Assembly: GCA_049999725.1 (NCBI GenBank)
Contig: JBNGIS010012426.1
Coordinates: forward strand, 1-25,512
Direction of reading: 5' to 3'
Length of the DNA: 25,512 nucleotides
From: Haplomitrium mnioides
Lineage: Eukaryota; Marchantiophyta; Haplomitriopsida; Calobryales
In this document: positions 18,865 to 25,512 of the stretch, one piece after another
Position numbering within the stretch: position 1 is the stretch's first letter
Layout: each line of letters starts with the position of its first letter
Position numbers and translations under genes: made by a program
Notes under the pieces: model-generated
Told to the model about the DNA's origin: nothing
What the model saw: the letters and a program-made list of their open reading frames with translations, nothing else
Databases searched by the model: none

Positions 18865-19720
18865 TTGTTTCTCAAATAATGATGGCAATATATTCTCATA
18901 GAAATGGCGATTCGTAAATCTAGCCCAAAATACATAATTCGTAGATGGTTCTAGATAGAAAATGATGGAAGGGGAATCAAAACCTATGTATATCCCTTTC
19001 TGCCTTTGAGGGCATATCTTTGTTCTCTTGGATCCCATAATTGGAGCTAGGACTTGGTAATCGAAAGTGTGAAAGTGTTATACATCTGGATGTACACCAA
19101 AGGTAAGTTGGTGGGAGTCAAAGAATTGAATGCAAATAGTCAGTATTAATAGTGATACAACAAGTGGTATTGCATGTCCCCAAGTTGAAGTAGGCAAGCT
19201 TGCTTGTATGAGAATGGGTCTAGCAATCATTTGAATACTTTTGATTGCTCTTTCAGCAATTCGATTTTGAAAGTGGACATGTGCTACAGAATACTGAATA
19301 TCAATACCAATCATCATGCAAAAGTTCTCAAAAGTTTTCCACTCTCAGAATTCTAATTGGATCTTTTGGAAATTGAGCTTTCAATTTTAGAATGTGTGCT
19401 AGAATTTTGGGGAAGACTAAAGTTTTAGTGGAAAGTAGAGAAAATTGTTGCCATTTTGATGATGCACAAATAATGATCAGAAAATATCTGAAAGGTCCAC
19501 TTGGTGGGTCAATAGGACCACATACATCAACATGGAGTCGTTCTAGAAATTTTGGTAATTTTAGGATTGTTTTAGAGAATGATGTCCCAAGTACCAGTTT
19601 CCCTTGAGAGCATGCTGCACATGGTCTCTTGATAAATCTGGAACTTACTATGGAAGGGATGCTTCTGGTCATTGCCATGACTTTCTGAAACATTGCATTT
19701 CCTGGATGTGCTAATTGTTT
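18865..19720 (-). pseudogene. Copia integrase
   Basis: Minus-strand blocks: FIKRPCAACSQGK (the CxxC of the zinc-binding part), FLERLHVDVCGPIDPPSGPF with the first catalytic Asp, a central part with ILRVENF where family members have RLDNAGEF, then GIDIQYSVAHVHFQN and AERAIKSIQMIARP around the Glu, LPTSTWGHA, and, after 19077, KGIYIGFDSPSIIFYLEPST with ARFTNRHFYENI. This is the standard copia core plus the C-terminal extension that leads into RT. The second catalytic Asp appears changed to Glu (VEN), and a frameshift lies near 19320. It is inactive. Confidence 0.9.
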
Positions 19721-19918
19721 ATGCCATTATTCAGATAAGGCATGTCCTTGTGCATCAATACGTAAGTTTTGCAATTCAGTCATAGAGAAGCTAAGGGGAT
19801 AAGAAAATAGAGTTTCTTTTATTTTCATCCCTTCAGGAGTCTTTTCCAGAATGTGTAAGAATTCCTATTAGGAAGACCTAGTACTTGAATGTGGTCTTCC
19901 TCTTCTGTTTGGTCTGAT

Positions 19919-20694
19919 TCATGTATTTTCATGATCAGTGTGTCCTCTGCCCCTTCCCCTGAAGCTTTGATATCTGCCTCTTTGAGACCTTCCACCTCTG
20001 GAAGATTGTCCTCTGTTCTGCATAGAACCTCTGCCTGAGGTAGGCATGTTAAAATTAGTTTCAGTTGTGGGGACTATGGGTAGAGTCCTGGGAGGTCTGG
20101 TCTTAGAATTCTTCAATAGAAGTTCTTGATGCTTCTCAACAAGCAACATATAGGCAATTAGTTAAAAGTATCTAGTGAATCTAATATTTCTCTATTGTGT
20201 AGAAAGTATCATGTTCATAGGATAGAACATAGATAAAGTCTTTTCGATTTGTTCATCGTCATTTACAGGCTGCCTACAAAGAGCTAAATGTGATGTGATT
20301 ATGAACAACTCACTATAATATTGTGCAATTGAGTTATGATCTTGGTCTCTGAGATTGACTCAGTCATGCCTTGCTTTAGGAAAGTGTATAGTATTAGCGT
20401 GTTCAAACCTTTCTTTGAATTGATCTCATAGCAGTCTAGGATTATACTCAGTCCCGTATTGAGTCTTCAATAGATCAGCCAGATGGTGCCTTGAAAGACT
20501 AAGGCATGGGCTTTCTGTTGAAGGCTACTGTAAGGATGGTGTTCTGTAGGTCTCTAGATGCCAAATGGGCTTCTGCATCTAAAGACTAGGAGAGATAGTT
20601 CTCTCCATCTATTGGAAAGACTTTGATGAAATTCCTTCAGAAATTCTTCAGTTCTTGTGGAAATCAGTTGAAAATTTGCCAAAATGGTCTTCAT
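19919..20694 (-). pseudogene. Copia gag (UBN2-type)
   Basis: The minus-strand ATG at 20694-20692 begins MKTILANFQL. With frame changes the reading continues as IDGENYLS, stop, SLDAEAHLASRDLQNTILT, QFKERFEHANTIHFPKARHD, SIAQYYSELFIITSHLALCR, VNDDEQIEKTLSMFYPMN, and then MLLVEKHQELLLKNSKTRPP with an RGxG-rich tail (GRGSMQNRGQSSRGGRSQRG). This is the gag of a common plant copia group in which an ELLxKN(x)xxRP block precedes an Arg/Gly-rich RNA-binding tail. About five stops interrupt it. The zinc knuckle that should follow is not visible before 19919. Confidence 0.85.
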
Positions 20695-22260
20695 ATTTTA
20701 GAAATTGTATAATCTTTTCTCTTTGATTATGAACTCTGTGCTTTCTCCTTGAGAATCGATCAACTATCAATTCTTGATCTTCATATTTCTCCTTTATTGT
20801 TCATGGAGAATTCAGATATGTATCTTCCAAGCAACTTCAAAATTTCCTCAATGCTTGTGATTGTGCAATTTCATATATATATATCTCTGCTTCATTACAA
20901 CTGTTTTCATTTTGATGAGTGCATGTGGATGCTTTGTATTCTGAAATTTCAGTAGTAAAGTCTCATCTTTAGCTCTCTGTGTTATTGTTGCAGCTTCAGT
21001 CTAGTGTCATAGTTTAGGTTTTTCCTTTTCTCTTTGTGTCCTTTCACTAAGTCGTGGGCGGTGACTCGCGAGCAGCTCCTTCTTGGCTTTTGTTAACAGG
21101 TGATATATGTAACTTCCAAGTATCTCCAGTGGGTTCCTTAGTGAAAATTGTATTTTTTCTAATCGGGCGACGCCTCTTCACTGATCTGCGTTTCACTTAT
21201 TTGATAGGTTTCTTCTTTGTTTTCGATGAATCGAGCAGCTCCCTGATTTTTGTCTTTCTTCACACAGGTTTCTTCTTCAACAATTTTATGAAGAAGAATG
21301 AACTGTCGACCTGCTTTCGTTCTCTTCTCTATATTTGACTTTTCAAATTTATGAATAGGAAGCCTTCCACTTTATTTGATCTGTTTCTTTTGATTTATCT
21401 AGCGGCGCTTCTCTTGTGCGATCTCAGATTTCTCCTTCTCTTTTCGGTCGCCCAGCCTCTTCTCCAACGAACAAAGTTTTGTTGTAGCTGCCTCTCTCGA
21501 TTGCAACTGTTCATTTTTCTTTTATTCAAACAGATATTCTCCTTCACTTTTGTGTGATCAGCTCTTCGTTTAATCGTTTCTTTGAATCAGGTTTCTGCTT
21601 TTTCGCTTCCAGTTTCTTTCCAGTCTTCCGGAAGTATTTTGATCAAAATACATCATTCGTGACCTGTAAATGTGCGGAACGGGCTGGTTTGTATCTCAGT
21701 CTTCGATTCAACAAATCTTTTCGTGGATGTAGGATGCTTCTTTTTTAGTTCTTTTCAATTTGATCAGGTAATCTTTGTCCATTTCAGTTTCTGCTTCTTT
21801 TGTTGAATCATGCATCGCTGATCTCAGTGCTCTGCGTTTTTATTTAATTGAACATATATTTTTCTCTTCTTCAGCAGTTCAGGTGAGATTTATAGGTCTC
21901 TTCATTTTCTGCAGATTTAATTTTAGTCTGCCTCTATTGTTCGTTGGTTGCAATTGAGATGTAGACGCTTGTAATATTCTTCAGATCCTTGTCTGTTTTT
22001 AAAGACAAAGGTCTCTTGACGATGCTCGGCCTTGCATATCTCTGGAATAAGTTCAAGGACGCACAACTTTCACAGCCTGGCTGATCATCGTCCAGAACTT
22101 TGTCATAAATAGAGTATAGAGAAGGGAAGAGTCAACCCTGCATGTCAGCACCGCAAACATGCTGCAGGTTGGCCCTCTCCGCTTGTCCAATCTAGAAACT
22201 TTGATAATGTACTATTGCACTTCAAGTGGAACAATAGATTCATCAGTAGTGAAAAACTAC
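20695..22260. other. Gene-free, pyrimidine-rich stretch
   Basis: From about 20990 to 21960 the plus strand is very rich in T and C, with repeated TTTCTTCTT, AGGTTTCT and CTTCTCTT runs. Four consecutive frames of 60-94 codons at 21054-21957 are Phe/Leu/Ser-rich and are best explained by this composition. It lies directly upstream of the minus-strand copia gag, so on that strand it is a purine-rich region that might be the lost leader or 5' LTR, but no LTR copy confirms this. 21990-22260 is ordinary sequence with no recognised feature. Confidence 0.5.
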
Positions 22261-22415
22261 CCATAGATGCCCAAAACCAATCATAGAAGAATGTAGAATA
22301 AAATTATAGAATTATATTAAAGTCTTATTCCAGCTTTAATGCCATAAAGATTGAAAAGTATATCTCGCACCAAAGGTACATATGGGAGGGGGTATGAAAA
22401 CAAATCCATCCCAAA

Positions 22416-22575
22416 GATTGAAACTATCTCACCAAAACGAGTAAATTGAAACTATCTCACCAAAACGAGTAAAAGCTAAGTGCATCAAAATGGAAGATTG
22501 AAACTATCTTACCAAAACGAGTAAATTGAAACTATCTCACCAAAAAAAGTAAAAGCTAAGTGTATCAAAATGGAA
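22416..22575. repeat. Tandem duplication, two 80-bp units with internal repeat
   Basis: Units 22416-22495 and 22496-22575 are nearly identical. Each contains two copies of a 28-29-bp block beginning ATTGAAACTATCTCACCAAA, then a 23-bp block AAGCTAAGTG(C/T)ATCAAAATGG. This is a two-level repeat. Confidence 0.92.
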
Positions 22576-22707
22576 TGAACTGTATTCAATGTATATGTGT
22601 TTTAAAGAGAGAAAAAGAATGAGACACAACGCCAAAAACAAAACAAAAAACCAAAAGATTAGAAACTTATAACAAGATGACAAAATTGTGTACACCACAA
22701 CAACTCA

Positions 22708-22819
22708 CACAAAGATATACAATAAGTGCAATGCACTTGAACGCAATTGAGAAAGTACCATCGCACAAAGATATACAATAAGTGCAATGCACTTGAACGC
22801 AATTGAGAAAGTACCAACA
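22708..22819. repeat. Tandem duplication, two 56-bp units
   Basis: Units at 22708-22763 and 22764-22819 are identical over the first 53 bp (starting CACAAAGATATACAATAAGT and ending GAGAAAGTACCA). Inside each, AAGTGCAATGCACTT is a perfect palindrome apart from its central base. Identity this high indicates a recent duplication. Confidence 0.93.
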
Positions 22820-23025
22820 GTTAAAAAGTTGAGAGCAAAAAGCTGAAAACATAGTTGAATTGACAGTTCTTCGTCATGATTTGATAACCAATCAACATAA
22901 AACTACCATTTCATAGAGATATAAACATCCATGAGATAATTTCACTTGATTACACAAGACTTGAAGATTCATTTTGGAAAGAATTTCATGAGAGTCGTCT
23001 TACTACTTATCCATCTATCTAAGAT

Positions 23026-24283
23026 ATTTTTGCTAATCAATTGGACATCAACAATTGAGTTTTGAAGCACTTATTATAGATGAAGAGAAGCATCTCTCGG
23101 GGTCACTTGATGTTGAAGCCCATGTGGTCTGTAAGAGACTAGAAGACACAATACTCACTGAAGCAAATACAACCTTGCAATAGAAAACACAATCATTGGA
23201 CTTCTTGAAGGATCATTTTAAGAAACCTTCTAAAAATCCAATATCTAAATGAGAGCAATTTTAGAATTCTACGGGAGAATCTCAAAAACATATTTGAGCA
23301 CACTAAAACCATACATCTACCCAAAGCTAAACATGACTCGACGAATGCTAGAGTTCAAGATTTTACATCAATTGCCAAATATAATAGTGTGATATTCAAA
23401 ATCACATCGCATCTCATACTTTGTTGTCAACCAATTGAAGATGAAGAGTAGATATAGAAAACACTTTCTACTTTCTATGTTACTGATATATTTTTTTTTC
23501 TCAATATCAAAATATAAGATTTACAAGATATTTTGAATTAATAACTTATATGTTATTAGTTGAAAAGCATCAAGAGTTGCTTCTCAAGAATTCTAGGACA
23601 CACCCACATGGATTTCTACCCATCAGTCAACCCATTGAAACCTATTATTCAATGCTTGTAAGCAAATGCGGAACTTCAAGTCGAGAAGCTATGGCGAGCA
23701 ATCTTACAAGAAAGGAAGAATTCCTAATGGAGGCTTAAATCAAAAATTCAAGAGGAGGGGTAGAGACCATGTCAATCAAGAAGGACTATATGTCAGATCA
23801 AACAAATGTGGAAGAGCTCAAGTTGGGAACAAAGTAGCACTTAGCAACAACAAGCCTCCTACAATAGTTACACGTTTAAGACTTGGCTATAAATTTAGGT
23901 CGTACATAGAAAACACGTAGGATTTGTGTAGATATTGTTTCTTTGTTAAAAATAAATAAAACTATTGTACAACTAGAAGTTCATGGAACGTTTCTGGAAA
24001 AGTATGATGCATTTAGAGACTTTATAAGGAATGGCACTGTGCTACCAGAGACACATTAATTATATACAATTTCCTCTTGAAGATGACAAATTGATGCTGG
24101 TAGCATACATATAATACTCAAATGCAAATCATACTTTTTATAGATTGCACCCTTAAGTCGGCAAATGACTACTATCATAGATAGTAGTCACATAGAAGAG
24201 AGATTTGGATTTGCCACCATAATTTTACTACAAGGTGCTATGAGAATGGATTCCATATTCACATAACTACATATAGCGATTAG
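23026..24283 (+). pseudogene. Second copia gag relic, plus strand, cut by an LTR element
   Basis: The frames read IFANQLDINN, IDEEKHLSGSLDVEAH, KRLEDTILTEANTT, FEHTKTIHLPKAKHD, SIAKYNSVIFKITSHLILC, IEDEE, TLSTFYVT, then MLLVEKHQELLLKNSRTHPH. Each block matches its counterpart in the minus-strand gag at 19919-20694, including an almost identical ELLLKNS region. Beyond the gag a degraded zinc-knuckle area (about 23860-23935, with the HRKHVGF remnant) and a protease to GAG-pre-integrase area (YENGFHIHI near 24240) may follow, but these are weak. The relic stops exactly at the LTR beginning 24284. Many stops and frameshifts are present. Confidence 0.8.
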
Positions 24284-24752
24284 TGTAATAGTACAAGCAT
24301 GATGTTGTGCTATTTATAAGAAAATAGAGAGGAGTAAAAGAAGTAGTAGAGGGTCACTTTTAAGGTTGAAATCATTTAAAGTTACTTGCTTTTGAAGTTA
24401 CTTTAAGTGAAGTGATATAAGGTTGCTTTTAGGGTTGAAGTGAGATAAGATTACTTACCTTCAAAGTTACTTTTAGAGAAGTAAATGAAGATCACTTTTA
24501 AGGCTAAAATTGGAAGTTATTTGTAAGTAAAGGAAAGAGGATAACACCTTCTTCTCTTTCTTAAATAGAAGGGCTTCATAGACCTACTCTACATCTTGGA
24601 GTTCCTCTCAATTCGGTTTGGCTCTTTGGTTCTTTGGCTTTGGCTTGCACTCTTGGCTTTCACTTGCTTATTGGCCTTGAGTTGCATAACTCTATTAGAG
24701 TTATCTTGGAGTTGTTACTCTTTTGGAAGTTGGTCTTTGAGGTTTTTTTTCA
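24284..24752 (+). repeat. LTR of the third chromovirus copy
   Basis: Starts TGTAATAGTACAAGCATGAT and ends TTTTTCA, 469 bp. It aligns throughout with the LTR at 9474-9898, but its TATA position reads TTCTTAAATAG, so the TATA box is lost. The left flank is ATTAG (24279-24283); the right flank is outside the window. Confidence 0.9.
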
Positions 24753-24753
24753 T

Positions 24754-24764
24754 TGGTATCAAAG
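24754..24764 (+). other. Primer binding site (initiator tRNA-Met type)
   Basis: TGGTATCAAAG, two bases after the LTR and identical to 9900-9910. The gag ATG follows at 24792-24794. Confidence 0.8.
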
Positions 24765-24801
24765 CTACGGTTCTTTTTCGTTGAGAGTTACATGGAGAAT
24801 T

Positions 24802-25020
24802 TGTTAGAATTAGAGGCAGAGAGATCAAGAACACATGCACAAACACAATATGCAAGAATGTCTTCACTATACGGCAGGAGCGCCAACAAATACAGAGGGG
24901 AATGAGAGAGCATAGTGTGCATCTCAATCAACCCCTTATATATACATTAAGCTAACTGTGCTAACGTAACTGTGCTAAGGTGGCTGCCAAGTTAACTGAC
25001 AGTTAGAGCTCGTAACTTCA
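24802..25020 (-). repeat. 3' LTR of the young copia element
   Basis: 219 bp with TG...CA ends: the minus strand starts TGAAGTTACGAGCTCTAAC three bases after the polypurine tract and ends CTCTAATTCTAACA. TATATATA-like sequence near 24935-24945 may be its TATA box. It includes a short duplicated GCTAACTGTGCTAACG segment near 24950-24980. Confidence 0.82.
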
Positions 25021-25511
25021 ATACTCCCCCTCGAGCTCAAGATACACACCCCAAGCTGCTTTCGAAATCTATGCAGCTTCTCTGCTCCTAATGCCTTAGT
25101 GAAAATATCAGCCAACTGCTCCTCAGTGCTGATGTACTACAAGTCGATCACCCTAGCCAAAACCTTCTCTCTAACAAAATGATAATGCACTTCAATGTGC
25201 TTTGAACGTGCATGAAAAACAGGGTTACTAGCTAGCTGAATACTGCTTATATTGTCACAATGGACCCTCACTGGGCCTCTTACAGGGACATCTACATCTT
25301 GCAAAAATTTTAGCAACCACATTACCTCACATGTAGCCATTGCTGCCCCTCGATACTCCGACTCTGTGCTTGAGAGGGCAACAGTTGGTTGCTTCTTGCT
25401 GCTCCATGCAACTCCGGCACTTCCAAATGAAAAAACAAAGCCACTAGTCGATCTCCGGTCACCAGCACTTCCTGCCCAATCTGCATCTGTAAAACCAGCA
25501 AGCTGGAATGC
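25021..25511 (-). pseudogene. Copia RNase H and pol C-terminus, one premature stop
   Basis: From the window end the minus strand reads LAGFTDADWAGS, RRSTSGFVFSFGSAGVAWSS, KKQPTVALSSTESEYRGAA, MATCEVMWLLKFLQ, RVHCDNISSIQLASNP, FHARSKHIEVHYHFVREKV and ARVIDL, then TAG at 25139-25137, then YISTEEQLADIFTKALG, KLHRFRKQLGV and stop-free sequence to the polypurine tract. This is a textbook copia RNase H. The Asp (TDADW), Glu (STESEY) and Asp (HCDN) of the active site are present. The TAG stands where relatives have Gln (DLQYI), a one-step C-to-T change. Without that stop the visible part would be intact. Confidence 0.92.
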
Positions 25512-25512
25512 A

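Larger units (their letters stand above)
16261..20694 (-). mobile_element. Decayed Ty1/copia element, minus strand
   Basis: Read on the minus strand the order is gag, GAG-pre-integrase, integrase, RT, RNase H, polypurine tract, LTR: the copia order, with integrase before RT. The protease is not identifiable. Many stops and frameshifts break every domain. The 3' end has a clean polypurine tract (16453-16463) and LTR start. I could not find a matching 5' LTR upstream of gag (above 20694), so that end is truncated or has diverged. The gag is clearly of the same family as the plus-strand relic at 23026-24283. Confidence 0.85.
24284..24801 (+). mobile_element. Chromovirus copy, 5' part only
   Basis: Same family as 9474-14464: an LTR, primer binding site and the gag start codon. 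The internal region is interrupted after four gag codons by the copia LTR at 24802. The rest of the element would lie beyond the copia insertion, outside the window. The LTR is the most diverged of the four copies in the window; several AGTCAC motifs have become AGTTAC. Confidence 0.88.
24802..25512 (-). mobile_element. Well-preserved Ty1/copia element, 3' end, minus strand
   Basis: Read on the minus strand: the end of pol (RNase H), a polypurine tract CGAGGGGGAG (25024-25033) and an LTR (25020 down to 24802). It runs off the window. It is inserted in the chromovirus gag, opposite in direction. The base before the LTR ends GAATT (24797-24801), the expected left copy of a 5-bp target duplication. 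With a single stop in about 150 codons, it is the youngest element in the window. Confidence 0.9.

Noticed and set aside
21054-21957. Four successive plus-strand open frames of 60-94 codons
   Set aside because: They are Phe/Leu/Ser-rich products of a T/C-rich tract, have no motif, and show no consistent frame.
22416-22819. CRISPR-like array from evenly repeated units
   Set aside because: Units are adjoining tandem copies without unique spacers, in plant nuclear DNA.

Overview
This window is nuclear DNA of a land plant, most likely a seed plant. It is AT-rich and dominated by plant LTR retrotransposons: Ty3/gypsy chromoviruses and Ty1/copia elements. Between them lie broken, intron-free fragments of plant nuclear genes, and there is a 100-N assembly gap. 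I see no intact host gene, RNA gene, CRISPR array or bacterial-style operon. The species cannot be told from the sequence.

Layout. 1-271 is a diverged tandem repeat with a 37-bp period that runs into the gap at 272-371. 372-4534 holds no gene I can recognise. 4535-4968 is a minus-strand solo LTR of the chromovirus family that recurs below. About 5700-8300 is a plus-strand patchwork of gene debris: a SUFB (plastid Fe-S scaffold) fragment at 6130-6303, a MED14 (Mediator subunit) fragment at 6645-7194, and an unrecognised long reading frame at 7306-7695. 9474-14464 is a nearly complete but heavily mutated chromovirus. It has both LTRs, a primer binding site, a polypurine tract, gag, protease, RT, RNase H, integrase, a chromodomain and an imperfect target duplication. 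It is followed by the tail of a second, different gypsy element (14502 to about 15487).

16261-20694 is a decayed copia element on the minus strand. 20695-22260 is a pyrimidine-rich, gene-free stretch. Two short tandem duplications follow (22416-22575 and 22708-22819). 23026-24283 is a second gag relic of the same copia family, on the plus strand. It is broken by another chromovirus copy (from 24284), which is itself broken by a much better preserved minus-strand copia element (24802 to the window end). This is a three-layer nest.

How the parts relate. The genes do not form a pathway. The window records repeated insertion, solo-LTR formation, nesting and point decay. Most premature stops in the chromovirus can be explained as C-to-T or G-to-A changes (CGA to TGA, TGG to TAG or TGA, CAA/CAG to TAA/TAG), the spectrum expected from deamination of methylated cytosine in silenced plant DNA. 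I found no convincing undescribed system. The most unusual item is the adjacency of SUFB and MED14 fragments, which suggests capture or shuffling of gene pieces.
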